Positions 12,414-23,641 of a stretch of 64,000 bases of DNA are shown here, one piece after another. Origin of the DNA: Tetrapyrgos nigripes (Eukaryota > Basidiomycota > Agaricomycetes > Agaricales > Campanellaceae). The stretch spans positions 372,001-436,000 of the forward strand of contig JAACJM010000046.1 in NCBI GenBank assembly GCA_013368315.1, in the 5' to 3' direction. Position 1 is the stretch's first letter. Every line of letters starts with the position of its first letter. Made by a program: the position numbers and the translations under genes. Under the pieces are notes generated by a model that had not been told where the DNA came from, made no database searches, and saw only the letters and a list, made by a program, of their open reading frames with translations.

Positions 12414-14158
12414 ATGTCTGAGCGGGACGCAAAGCGCAAGTTGGACAGTGAATCAGCAGACCTCACCCCAAATGTATGTACTCATATAGACTGCTGGTTT
12501 CACTGTTAGCTAACTCTAGTTATCATGCCGTTCAGAAGATCCTTTTAGTCCGACAGCCAACGTTTGGACACGAACTGCGCCAAGCCAACAAAACAATCGC
12601 ACAGCTGTCAGGGAAAATAGCCCTGCTTGAAATTACGGAACAGGATTTGAAGAACAGACTCGATGTTCTACAGTGCAAAATGGACGAGCTTGAGCATCAA
12701 CGGGACGATTTGGAAGAAGAAGTGAAGCAGCTGCAGGTATGATCCTACGTATGCCTGCAGAGCCAGGCCGTGCTTAATGTCATGCCAGGAAGCGGATGAC
12801 GACGAGCTGGAATGCCTGGGGCAACAGAACACCCTGTACTACAGGGAAAATCAAAGACTGACTAATGAACTTGTTGTGAAGGACTTGGAGATCCGGACCT
12901 TGAGAAGATTATTGGTGAGTCTCTTCCTGTTATCTCATTGTTGAGAATCGATGACGAAATGCATTCACGTCCAGCAAACCAGTATTGATGCGAGAGTTGG
13001 GAACAATGATTTGGTAGCCATCTTTGCTTCTCTTCCTCACCTCTGATAACTTTGACCTTTGTGTTTACAGGCTTCTCAAGATAATGAAGCCATCGTCTGC
13101 CAAACCAATGCCGAAAAAAGCGTCGCCGACGTCCAGCAAACCGGTATCGATGCGAGAGTTGGGAACAATGATTTGGTAGCCATCTTCGCTTCTCTTCCTC
13201 ACCTCTGATAACTTTGACCTTTGTGTTTACAGGCTTCTCAAGATAATGAAGCCATTGTCTGCCAAACCAATGCCAAAAAAAGCATCACCGACGTCCTCCT
13301 CACTCCTGCAACTAACATAGGTTCTCCAGCAGACACTGAGGATAATCATGCTGTAGCTACCTTCTCTCATCTTCCCTGCCAACATCATTGACCTTTTTAT
13401 CTCTAAAATTCTCAGGATGTTGGAGTTATCACTCACAGTTTCCCTGAAACCAATGCCAGTAGAACCGACCCCGAGGATCTCGACTCTAGTACAAGCAACT
13501 ACGACCCTGACTCCGAAGTGGTATGTAGGCGTTTTCAGAATCTCATTCTATGCTGACGAATATACAGGCTAGCAGCCCTTTTGAGAGAGAATCCTCGATC
13601 TTGTGCGCTATAGATATCGAGCAACCTCCGACTCGCCTCTTGCAGTATCCCGATGATGCTATATCACACGCAGAAGCTGAAAATTGGTTTTTGACGGCTT
13701 TCAACTACGTCAATGTTGAACTTGGGTCCGAATACAGTGCCATGCTGACTGAGTGGATCCATTTTGAACGACTTCACGGCTGGAAGAAATCTGGGGGTAC
13801 TCTCCACATTGGGGGCAGACCAAGCGAGACCTCGAAATGGATCAGTTACGGCCGCTACCCTCCACGCTGCAAGGTTCCCAAGATCGGACCGGATTTCATC
13901 CAGAAGTTTCCCGACCAGATGCAAGCTTGGTGGAACATTTTGCAGAAGGAGAATAATACTGCTGGTGGTGACTGGAAGGAGTTGGATAAGTGTGGAAATA
14001 ACGGTTGGTTTTCAGTTGTGGCCGGGATGAAGTGGTGGGGCGAAGGCTTGAAATATCTTAGTGGGGATAGCTTGCGCAACGGCACTGAGGACTGGCTTGC
14101 AATGCTTCAAGATCTCACTGCAACTTTGAAAGCATTACAGGCTGTTGCTAGCGACTAG
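12414..14158 (+). CDS. Coiled-coil protein with Agaricomycete-specific Trp-rich C-terminal domain
   Basis: The start ATG at 12414 gives MSERDAKRKLDSESADLTPN, followed by a GTATGT intron. The next exons form a coiled coil (ELRQANKTIAQLSGKIALLE, then LEHQRDDLEEEVKQLQ) and continue EADDDELECLGQQN. A short linker module (QTSIDARVGNNDL, ASQDNEAIVCQTNAEKS) is present twice because of a tandem duplication. The C-terminal domain is a mushroom-restricted type: ENWFLTAFNYVNVELGSEYS, EWIHFERLHGWKKSGG, GRPSETSKWISYGRYPP, MQAWWNILQKE, then NGWFSVVAGMKWWGEGL. It stops at 14156-14158. Domains like this, with paired Trp residues before a final helix, are widespread in mushroom genomes without a known role. 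All exons appear open, so the gene may be intact. Confidence 0.65.
12972..13295 (+). repeat. Two tandem 162 bp copies of an exon-intron-exon unit
   Basis: cagcaaacc starts at 12972 and 13134, a period of 162. Each copy encodes QTxIDARVGNNDL, a complete intron (GTAGCC..TTTACAG) and ASQDNEAIVCQTNA. Copies differ at a few positions (agtattgat / ggtatcgat, gtcgccgac / atcaccgac). Because the unit starts and ends inside exons in the same phase, the duplication adds amino acids without breaking the frame. Confidence 0.9.
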
Positions 14159-14160
14159 TG

Positions 14161-14494
14161 TATAACAGATCAGGCTGAGAACTAATACACATTTTGCCTC
14201 TACATCACATATTCGTCCTACTGTTCATTGGCAGAGTCGACGAAACCCACTGGTATGTATTGACTCGTATCATGTATCCAGGCTGCTCTCATCATATTTC
14301 CTATACGGCGTGCAAGTTACTCTGATGCTCATGAAAAAGAACCTCGCAATGACCTTGGAAGAAAAGAGTAACATTCTAACACATGCAAGTACAGAGTTTA
14401 TGGTAAAAAAGATAGATATAAACCCATTCGAGAAACTACAACAGCTTGAAACACGAAGAAAGAAGAAGTGAGGGACTCCTAGGCATTAGATCGT
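14161..14494. other. Convergent intergenic region
   Basis: Lies between the 3' ends of a plus-strand and a minus-strand gene. AT-rich stretches near 14400 could hold polyadenylation signals. No other feature was seen. Confidence 0.4.
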
Positions 14495-15393
14495 TTAATT
14501 GGACTCTTGTTGAGCAGCTGCGCTCGTCGTGGCCAACGTCGTTTTCAAAGCGAGATTCTCTCCCTTAAGCCTATGGTTCTCCGAAGCCAGATGCTCGCAC
14601 TGAGCTTCGAGGGTATCCACTGCCCGACATCCTTCCGCCAAGAGAAAGCTAAGCATTTCCACCTTATATGCACTCTTCCCCAACATCTCCACTAGCACAC
14701 TGTCCCCGTCCTGCCAGTGGTCCATATCGTCCTGGAACTCTATCATATCTTCCAAGTTCCTCAGAGGAGATGGAAATAGAGCTGATGAGAGTGCCTCAGG
14801 AGGTCTAGGAGTGAAAGTAGGCATGCTGAAGGGACTCGGAGTGGAGATAGTGGAAATACCCTGTAACATTAGTGTTATGCCCCGTTCAGTCTCGTCCCAA
14901 GCTCCAGTTAGTGAAAGTGACGTACCTTATCCAAATCCATTGAAAGAAGGTTCGCTGTATCGAAGCAGTCATTGAGAGTTCGTGCAAAAGCCAAGTTCTT
15001 TAGGGATTGCACGAAAGCCGCAAGGTCTGTCTTCTCGCTGAAGTTGGGAGCCTTGATATCGATACTAGACTCGGAGCGGGCCTTGTTGAAGCTGCAAATA
15101 GGAAAACGTTAGCGACGTCAGTAATGAGGTAAATGATCTACTCACAAAGCTCTTCCTTTAGGCAACAGGATCAGTTCATCCGACTCTTTCAGTATTGGAG
15201 TAGTATCAGCGGGTTTACTAGTTAGTTGAATGAAAGCAGTCTCATCCTGGTTCCTCGGACTCTGAATGAGCTCAACAAAGGAAAGGTCAATAGCTTCTTG
15301 AATAGCTGCGGTGACTTTGCTTGTATGGCGTATGAAGGTGGGTTGTGATAGCTGTTTGAAATATGCGACCGTTTTCAGCCGGATCTCCGCCAT
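14495..15393 (-). CDS. Hypothetical protein with C-terminal coiled coil
   Basis: The likely start is the ATG at 15391-15393 (MAEIRLKTVAYFKQLSQPTF), just outside an AAAAGTC-rich repeat. The chain runs IQEAIDLSFVELIQSPRNQD and LILLPKGRAL. After an intron it continues FNKARSESSIDIKAPNFSEK and FDTANLLSMDLDK. After a second intron come a Pro-rich stretch and a coiled coil ending TLEAQCEHLASENHRLKGEN and ALKTTLATTSAAAQQESN. The layout (Ser/Pro linker and short leucine-rich coil) recalls other unannotated mushroom proteins; no catalytic motif is visible. The repeat sits right at the 5' end, so the promoter or first exon may have been replaced. Confidence 0.55.
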
Positions 15394-15433
15394 TAAAGCT
15401 CTTTCAATATGAAGAAGCTGGGCCAGGGACGCC

Positions 15434-15610
15434 CACATCAGTAAAACGGCAAATCGACTTTCTCCGGCTTTTAGGTCCTTTTGGTGCCTTTTCCCGACGA
15501 TCACTTTTGATCGGCTTTTCTCCTGGGACTTTTTTCATCCTTTCGCTTTTTTCAATCAGCTTTTCTCGCCTTTCACTTTTTTGTACCCGGTGAAAGCTTT
15601 TCACCAGCTT
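15434..15610 (-). repeat. AAAAGTC-rich dispersed repeat, copy 2
   Basis: On the plus strand it reads catcagtaaaacggcaaatc, then pyrimidine-rich runs of gactttt/gcttttc words. This is the reverse complement of the copy near 19.8 kb, sharing the end gatttgccgttttactgatg. It abuts the start codon of the minus-strand gene ending at 15393. Confidence 0.8.
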
Positions 15611-16570
15611 CCGCAGCTGCTTTTTTTGGAAGCAGTCAACTACATCTATACTCAGTAGTAGTTCCTGTGTGTAGTATGTATTATTTTAAGTAACTCTCCT
15701 ACAAGTTGGTCCAGCCTCTCTCACATGCTGGAGAGCTCAGATTGGAGGTCTACCTTCTCTGTATACAGCTGGCAGTATCTGGTGAGTGCGTGTCTCATGT
15801 TTCCAAAATTCTTCAAGTTCCATTCGAACTCCGCTGCTATACAGTACCAAGCCACATTACATCAACCATGTTGGTCCGTCATCGTCGTTTGGCCCTTGGC
15901 AATGCATGTATCTGTCTGGCCTCAACATTCTTGACCCCTCAGGTACTACATCCTAAAGAATTCAAGTCTCCTCCACCAAAGGCCCTTCTTCAAGCTCCTC
16001 AAGTCCCTTGGATTATAGCAATACTTCAAGCATACAACATCTTGAGTAACCTTCGCATATGTATTCAGCAAAAATGAATGAGGAAGACGGTGACCGTACG
16101 GGGATATCTTGAGCGGTGTGTCTCTTTAACTTTCACTGGTTTTTCATCTTCATTATTATTGATTTTATTTGCTCAGAAAAACCGTGCTCACACCATCCGG
16201 TAACAGATAACACGCTACTGGGATACTTCCTGTCTTTCTCCTGACCGGTTGCACTCATATGGTAAGTAACTACGCCTGATACTTTATCATCACTGTTGCT
16301 GACTAGTCTTTTCAGCACTCAATCTATGAAACTTTACAATGTTTTCAGTTCAGCCAGTTTGCTCGCCTTTGTACGCCGGGTATTCCGAATGTAGGAGTGG
16401 GCTAGAGAATGACGGCCATAGGGATGAGGCGATGTCTAAGATGACGCGTGACGAGAGTGGGCAGCATGACACTAGGATACTATTCTCGAGTATACTAGAA
16501 GAATGATCTGTAAATATCTATAATCCATGTGTGCGCATGTACAAAAAAGGCAGTCCACCTGCTGCTAGAA
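15611..16570. other. Intergenic with small doubtful ORFs
   Basis: A plus-strand ORF at 15706-16077 (LVRHRRLALGNACICLASTF) lacks recognisable domains and is probably chance. No RNA gene or strong repeat was found. Confidence 0.35.
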
Positions 16571-16571
16571 T

Positions 16572-17047
16572 ACAGCTTTTCGCTCTGCTCTCTTTGCTTT
16601 AGTCTGTAACTTTTTGGAACTTTTGTCGACCTTTTGGCTCTCGGGGGCATCACTTGTGAAAGTATTTGATACTTTGAAAAGCGATGGGGCCTGTGTTTTG
16701 AAAGCCGACCGCTTACCGGAAAAAGTTGCTGAAAAGTCAGGAAAAGCAGGTTTCACTGGGTGCAAACACTTGTAATTCCTTGGATATACAGAGGAATTAC
16801 ATAAGACTTACACGGGTACACTCAATATGTAAGTCCACTTGACTTACTGAAGTATTACCAGAGACCAAGAAAAATAGAACAATTATATATGACTATTGTA
16901 AGACATGAAGTCTCACAGTGGTCCTTGGTAATACTTCAGTAAGTCAAGTGGACTTACATATTGAGTGTGCTAGTGTAAGTCTTGTGTAATTCCTCTGTAT
17001 ATCCAAGGAATTACAAGTGTTTGCACCCAGTGTTTGCCGTTTTACTG
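16572..17047 (+). repeat. AAAAGTC-rich dispersed repeat, copy 3, split by a MITE
   Basis: The left part (16572-16753) has tttttggaacttttgtcgac and ggaaaaagttgctgaaaagt. The right part (17033-17047) is tttgccgttttactg. Removing the element at 16754-17032 plus one TTT gives caggtttgccgttttactg, which matches the uninterrupted end in copy 5 (tcgatttgccgttttactg). Confidence 0.8.
16754..17032. mobile_element. 279 bp foldback MITE with CACTG ends and TTT target duplication
   Basis: The outer 19 bases CACTGGGTGCAAACACTTG and CAAGTGTTTGCACCCAGTG are perfect inverted repeats. The arms extend about 110 nt each with few mismatches (for example ccacttgacttactgaagta against its complement) around a loop of about 55 nt. 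It is flanked by TTT at 16751-16753 and 17033-17035. CACT(A/G) ends with a 3 bp target duplication are the hallmark of the CACTA/EnSpm superfamily, so this is probably a CACTA-derived non-autonomous element. It contains no ORF. Confidence 0.85.
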
Positions 17048-18489
17048 ATGCAGGTTACTAAGATCCAAGTATGAATAACAAAGACAGGTCCAATGGCCTT
17101 GATCACCAAGAACTCACTGTATTTGGCGTCCAATATGGCCGGATACGGCTTGGGAGCAGTTTGAGAATGGGATTGGAATAGAGAAGTGGACGCTTTAGGC
17201 ATGATGGAAGCTGAGGAGGGAAAGCAACAAGTGCGCGCCGCGCAGTCTAATATTAATGACGCGCGAGGTCACATGACCACATGATCGTCCATTCACGGTC
17301 ATTGCCTTTTCTTCGTCATTTCTTGTCCTGGCAAATCCGTTCTCTCACAATCTTATAACACCCTCTTGCTTTTGCAATGGCCTCGGCTCCGTCGACGTGT
17401 TCCACCACCTCATATCTCTGCTGTACAACGACCGTCTGCTGCTAAAGACGAGATGTTTACAGAACATGATACAGAACGTAGCGACCACCCCGACGATGAC
17501 GATGACATGTACTATGGAGCCGTTCAGGGCAAGAAGCATAAAGGTGGTAATGGTACCCAGAAAGAAGACGTGAGTCAGTTTCTTGGGTGTGACTGTACTT
17601 TCTTATCCAAAACCTCTCAGGAATTCCAGTCAAGCAGAAGCCCATGCGTTGCAGCTCGAGAAGGATGTGAGTGCGTCAGGTGCACCTATGTCCTCCTTAC
17701 TTCCAACCCGTTCCTGCTCACTCACCTGGTTCATGAGCGCCTCCCAAATTTTCACCGCGGGTTCAAGCTCCCACCTACGTAAGTCAGGCTCTACAAAATG
17801 TCTAGATGTATGATGACAACATGCCAGGATGTCTGAGCTCTCTTCACCCTCACAATCCCCATCTTACCCTTCGCATTTCACGGCTCTAGGCGTGGCCTGA
17901 TCTAGGCAAAGTCCTCATCTAGTATCAGACTCATACGAACAGGCGAGACAAGTTTAACTGGTCCTTTCAGTATGTTGAGGTGGATACCTCTTTTCTATCC
18001 TTCCCTCCAATCATGTACACTTGCTTACATGGCGTCTACTTTTAACTTCACAGCGGTTCACAGTGCATAGGACGTTATGAAAAGAAAATAGGCGTCTGTG
18101 GTTGATAGAGCTCACGTCTATAGACGGCAGGATGAAAGCGAGTGCACCTACCTTGTTGAGGTTCTCTGGTTTGGTGTGTGAACTATATCATTTTTATCCT
18201 CGTTCATTATCTTGCATTGTCAGGTACCAAGTTTTTCAACGCCAAGAATCAGTCCGCCAGCACATTGCGATTTCTTCTCCATGAAAGGCGGAGGTATACA
18301 CTGCCTGTCCGAGTTCTTCAACAGAAGTCAGTCAGCAAAATTGTTTTCTCGGTACGTACATGGATATACATCTTCTCTGATTTCATTCTGACTTCGACCG
18401 TTTGCCCAGTTGTCTGACGTCGCTCTCTCTGACATCAAGATCCTCATAATTGCCAACAGCCAAACCGTCCAAACCAAAAACATTCTCCC
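17048..18489. other. Region with fragmentary ORFs, no supported gene
   Basis: A minus-strand ORF from 17202 (MPKASTSLFQSHSQTAPKPY) runs toward the MITE and may be the 5' exon of a gene lost to the repeat insertion. A plus-strand acidic ORF near 17366-17782 (ERSDHPDDDDDMYYGAV) could be one exon of a small gene, but no splice chain is convincing. Neither resembles a family I know. Confidence 0.3.
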
Positions 18490-18490
18490 A

Positions 18491-18650
18491 ATACATCAGT
18501 AAAATGGCAAACCGGCTTTTTACAACTTTTATGTGACTTTTTCTGATCCACGCCGTACTTTCAAAACACAGGCCCGATCGCTTTTGAAAGTTGCCTCCTG
18601 CTTTCAAAAGTCTTAAGAAAAGCTACTGGAAAGCTGCAGGGAAAGCTACT
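18491..18650 (-). repeat. AAAAGTC-rich dispersed repeat, copy 4
   Basis: Plus strand: atacatcagtaaaatggcaa, then ggctttttacaacttttatg, gactttttctgatcc and cttttgaaag words. The end matches copies 2, 3 and 5 (reverse complement of gccgttttactgatgtat) with one change. Confidence 0.75.
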
Positions 18651-19609
18651 AAATAGGATTAGGAGAACCACATCCTCATACCTCAGATTCCTAAAATTAG
18701 TGCGTTAAAAGAGATATTATTACAAGAGCTATGAAATGATACATGGAATGGAAAGCGTTGCTAGTTGGTACTATAGACGGGCCCTTCCAACCACCTCTGC
18801 ATACAATACTATCACGCCAACCAATGAAAGTAGATCCCATCATCCTAAACGTACACAGCAGGTTAGGTTTTGATATTGGGTTGTGAAGGGCAAGCTGACT
18901 TACCAAACAAGTATGCTCCTTTCAAAGATTCATCCTATGCCTGAAGAGGAAAGTTTCTGTGTTAGTATTGATCACTGTCAAAAAAGTTTAAAGGAAACGC
19001 ACCACAAATTGTTCTTCCAACGGATTACACAGCCTCAGTATGCAGCACACCAGACTAGAGGGGACAAGTCAGACATGTTGAAGGACAAGCAAAGGGTAAA
19101 GTACGCACCTATCCCTTGAAGTTGTTATCCCCCAACTGACACATTGCAAACATTTGGCCGAGCTGAGAACTGAGTTATGGAAAACAACAGAGCATTTAGC
19201 GCCGTCACAAAGATTTTTAAAAAGACACATTTACCGTCAGAAAGGCACCGAAGGCAGGCGATGAGATGAGCGGAGTGAAAGGTTGGACGCGTAAGCGCAG
19301 TTGAAGGTCAACAAAACTGGAACTGTACAGTTGACCGGCATTTACCGAAGTTGCAGCTACATCAAAAATTTTTCTCTAAGTCCTCACAGAGGCTCGTCCC
19401 CAGTCAGGGCCAGTACCTCTAAATGTCCCTCCTCCTCTCCTGTCTGCTATTATAGTGCCATCTGAGGAAACCCAGTCAGATCTAGTATACTACACACTTC
19501 GCTCAATCAATTACATATATTAACACAGGTTTGAGTGCGTGTGTTGTATAATTATAATCTATTGGTACAGTGAGTCTATTTTATGCTTGACATGTAGAAA
19601 GTGAGGTCG
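18651..19609. other. Intergenic, no supported gene
   Basis: Short ORFs only. A ctagtatactacacac stretch near 19483-19500 resembles the sequence beside copies 1 and 2 of the AAAAGTC repeat (acatactacacac) and may be part of the element's other end. Confidence 0.35.
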
Positions 19610-19804
19610 TCCAGAAAAGCTCGGTAAAAGTCGTTTAAAAGTGGATGCCATATGGAAAAAAGTAAAAGACAGAAAAAGCTTCCAGAAAAAAGTAGAAGAC
19701 GGAAAAAGCTTCCGTCAGAAAAGCCAATTAAAAGGCTTTACAGGAAAAAGTTACCGAAAGCTCCGAAAAGCGGGGAAAAGTCGATTTGCCGTTTTACTGA
19801 TGTA
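19610..19804 (+). repeat. AAAAGTC-rich dispersed repeat, copy 5 (uninterrupted)
   Basis: Consists of gaaaaagcttcc, aaaaaagtagaagac and ccgaaaagcggggaaaagtc type words and ends in gatttgccgttttactgatg. It serves as the reference for the unfilled site of copy 3. No ORF of note lies in it. Confidence 0.8.
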
Positions 19805-20394
19805 TCTCCAGTGATGTACACGTCACTAACACATCTCCTTTTCCTCTCTCGACTTCTTCCAGTATGTGTTTTTGTCAAGTCCATGTGGATACCCAATGCT
19901 AGGAAACATCAAGGACCCGGATGGAAGTCTTGAGTGGATTGGATGGAGATTCTGAGTGGATCCAGATAGGAAAGAGCTTATAAAGATAAATAGGGATTTC
20001 AGTTGGAAAGACTGGGAAGCTCTAGGGAACCATTGAGGAAGGATAGGAGACCAGCTTTGTCGATTTTGCACTTAAGCTATCTACTACAAAGTTGCTAGCT
20101 TAAGTAATACTTCGGAAAATATCGGAATGAAGAGGAGTAAGATAGGGATGGTTCAGAAATGAAGGAAAAGCACATGGTGCTATTGGAGATGGATGGAGTA
20201 CTGTGGAACAAAGTGGAAACAAAGTGGAACGATGTGGAAACAAAGTGGAGTAGGTTTGGAGATTAGATACGAGTTGTCCAGTAGTTATCCGAAATGAATC
20301 ACGGGTTCCCGGATGGGATCCGTTGTGGAGATTAATAGTGGAGCTCGGATATGAAATCAGAAATGAATGTGTGAATAAGGAAAAGGGAAAAGAT

Positions 20395-20608
20395 CGGAAA
20401 GTGATAGGAAAGTAATGGAAACTAAGACTGTACCGGAAAGTCATAGGAAAGTACTGGAAAGTAAGACTGTACTGGAAAGTAAGACTGTACTGGAAAGTCA
20501 TAGGAAAGTACAGGAAAGTAAAAGGTTACCGGAAAGCCATAGGAAAGTACAGGAAAGTAAAAGGGTACCGGAAAGCCATAGGAAAGTACAGGAAAGTGCA
20601 TAGATCTT
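20395..20608 (+). repeat. GGAAAGT minisatellite
   Basis: About fifteen ggaaagt/ggaaagc words spaced 10-18 bp, arranged in a higher-order unit near 40 bp (ggaaagccataggaaagtac, then aggaaagtaaaagg with taccggaaag). The last units are nearly identical. The word is related to the AAAAGTC motif of the neighbouring repeats, so it may be an expanded derivative. Confidence 0.85.
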
Positions 20609-22028
20609 ACAGTTTTTCTGTTTCTTTTATTCTATTACCTCACGATTTACATTGACAGTGGGTATCGAGATTATGACGATGGGAACACTGACGACGGGAA
20701 CAATTTCTGCCATAAGAAGACCGTCAGTGGTGTCATTTGACACTGCAGGTAGGCATGACGAGATAGCTAAGGAGATAGTGATTGGTTGACTTAGGCATTT
20801 GTAGAATGTACGTGTTTATGGTATTGATGAAGGTACTATGTATGTAAGTAGGTGGTAATTTACTGGATTTTCGGAATCGTGCCTGCTCCTGCCAGTATAA
20901 GTCTCCAGTTTATCAAACTCAGAGGGGTTTTCCGAGTGGGTACAAGTCATGGAGGGCCGAGAGACGTCATGACTGCGCATGCTACAGCCTATGTCTTTCA
21001 GACTTAGTAGAATGGATAAGTATTCAGACTGTGAAGCCCGTTGAAACGCTCGTATGAAAGCCCTGAGCACTCGACGCACGTACGTCGTGTCGTTACTTAG
21101 TACTATACTCATTCCTGTCTGCTAGTTGTTAAATGAAGATTCAAAAAAACAAAAAAAAAAAAAGAACCCATACGTGTCAAAGCACGTGGATTTTCATTTG
21201 CGCACGAAATCAAAGTCGCCTGATCACCCAGCTCTGTCCAACACATTCAGCATATCAGTAACAGTCTCTATTCATCCTGTTTGCTTTCCCAATTTCTACA
21301 GCTGGAATACTTACTACATTTTGAAATGTCATACTTTGTGTCAAATGTGATGGAGAGCTGGTAAAGTAAACTTTACGTTTGCGACTCATAAAATCCCTCC
21401 TCATTCTCTGCAAATTCTACGATACTGACAAGTTTCATTTGGGCAGTTCTACAGCCAGGCAGGCATCTATTTCCCCTTACTGCCCTTCAAAACGAGTTAG
21501 GTGCATGCTCCCTTTGTCTGGGTATGGCTACTTAAGAGAGGCTCCGAGGCTACTTAAGAGACTCCGAAATGTTGCCACTTGCACCGTACCACTCCCTTTG
21601 CTTCACCTCCAACTCTACACAGAAATCTTTCTTCGGAATGTCTAGAGTCCTAAAACACTGACCACTGAAATTATGAGGCCAACTCGGATACAAACTCTGT
21701 ACGTACAATCGGGTTGTTTAGAAAGTTCTTTCATTACTGACTTCATCGGCCATTCAGTCACTTGGGTGGCCCTGGCTGTCCTCCTCTGTTCGGAGTCTGT
21801 GTTGCAAGCCGATCTCTACGTACCCATCCAGAACCAAGCCTGAGTTCTTTCAAGACCCCTTCCTTCACGCTGGAAAGAAAAGATACAGACAGCCATTACC
21901 ACGATGGTGTCTTGGGGATTTCTCTTTGTTACAGGGGACCTTATCAGACTTTCGGAAAGAGGGAAGGAAATGTGAGTTGTGCTCTCGTTTCTCATTGTTG
22001 TGGGGAGTGTTGAAAGACCTCTTTCAGC
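20609..22028. other. Intergenic with an A-rich tract
   Basis: A run of A residues lies near 21142-21163 (caaaaaaaaaaaaag). Short ORFs near 21379-21645 and 21762-22013 lack domains. No RNA gene was supported. Confidence 0.35.
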
Positions 22029-23292
22029 TTGGAAGAAGCACTTCCTTCGCGTAACCCTCAAGATCTCCTAATACAGAAGAATTGGGACCATTTTGTCACT
22101 ACAGTTCGGAGACCAATCCCTCGGCTGCCTACTGAGCTTATTCTACTGGTAGTATCCCATTGCGAGACTTTCCTCTGTCTCAAAGCCGGAAGGTTGATGT
22201 GCAGAAGCTGGTATGAGCCCATGTCAGAAGAGCTCTACCAATGTGCAATGTGCAAACTTACCTGGTCCGCCTTACCCAGACTCGATGGGTTTGACGGGAC
22301 TCGACAACATAACCATTTCACTCGTATGGAATACCTCTCCGTCACTTTCCCTCTGTGCATTTGCCCTATCCATAATCATCCCAACCTAACCTTCACCCGC
22401 CTCGTTTTCCTCGAGCTCTCAGGTTTTGCAAATTTTGCTGAAACCGTTGACTTGACTGGGAGGGTCAGGTTTGAGAACTTGAGCCATCTGTCTCTTCAAC
22501 ATCTCTCTGGCCCTCTTCCTGCTTGGATCCAATTGATACAGGGCGTCAACCCCCGAAAGCTCAAAAAGCTGACTGGCGACCTTTGCATTGTACACTCCTT
22601 CAAGCCAGAAGATTTCCCACCTGTCGCTCCGAGTCCCTTCGAATTCAACGATCTCGTCCTGACCTTAAATTATGCTTGGGGACTCTTCCATGTCCTGCAG
22701 CATTTCTTGACCTCTGGCATTTCATCACTTGCCTTCACTCAGAACGGGGTGCCAGGGGACGAAATTATTACCTTTCTAAACAGGCAGGCACCGTCTCTCA
22801 AGTTATTAGCCTGGCATGCGTTCATTGATAGTAAGTCATATACGCTACAAACTACTATTCAGGCTTGTGCTGAACAAATGCATAGATGCTCTTAAGATCG
22901 AATTCAGTGCAATGCGCGAATTGCAGCATCTCTCGATGCATGGAACTGAATTCAGACCTTGGGTAACATTACCTGTGAAACTCAAGGCAGTCTCCAGGCT
23001 CATGGCTCACACACCCGAGATGACGGAATATCAGTTTTTGGACGATGCTCTATCATCCCTGGTGGAGTGGAGGCCCTTGCAGAGACTCACCATATTTCCG
23101 AGCTGCAGTCTAGATGTTATGGAACTAGAAACCTCTGAACTTGAAGAGTTTCTTCCAAAGACATTTCACATTGGGGCTGATAAAGTGAGATCGGGTTTAG
23201 CTTCAGTCGTTCATAATGATCTGGTTGGAAGGGTGGCCAGACAACCAGCAAATGTATTTGGTCACCCTCTCTCGGCCATGTCTCTTTTATAA
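22029..23292 (+). CDS. F-box protein with LRR-like C-terminal part
   Basis: After a short lead the F-box is plain at about residues 28-75: IPRLPTELILLVVSHCETF, LCLKAGRLMCRSWYEPMSEE. F-box proteins bind Skp1 and bring substrates to SCF ubiquitin ligases. The rest is leucine-rich with repeat-like strands (FTRLVFLELSGFANF, FENLSHLSLQHLSGPLP, PSLKLLAWHAFID). A 55 nt intron (22831-22885, GTAAGT..ATAG) joins to ALKIEFSAMRELQHLSMHGT, and the chain ends at 23290-23292. Mushrooms have large expansions of such F-box genes. The start at 22029 is the first in-frame ATG; the true start could be a few codons on. No damage was seen. Confidence 0.75.
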
Positions 23293-23641
23293 TGGATCAT
23301 TGGAATCATTAGAACTGTAGGATACTATTAGAATCTCAGATCTCTCACCACTCCCTCGAGCTCTTCATCGGAATTTACGGTTAATTGACGGCGTAGGATC
23401 TCAGTCTGCTACTTACTGCCTAAAGATATATAGCATGATATATTGTACATTTTTACACACAAAATAGCCTAACGAAATTTTCAGGTTTAGTGAGAAAGGA
23501 CGGGTGCGTTTCAAGATAAAACTGAAAAGGAAATCTTTATCTGCGTGACTTTGGTGTGACTTTGGTGCGACTCGTTATCAAGCTCCCAGTGAGAAACGAC
23601 ACAGACGAAATCTGGCTGGATGTCGAAATTTCTGAGTAGAT
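23293..23641. other. Intergenic
   Basis: Contains gtgactttggtgtgactttggtgcgact, a short direct duplication near 23545-23572, and otherwise nothing I can support. Confidence 0.35.

Noticed and set aside
14780..14815. CTGATGAGAG as a second hammerhead candidate
   Set aside because: No GAAA box or stem II partner follows at a usable distance.
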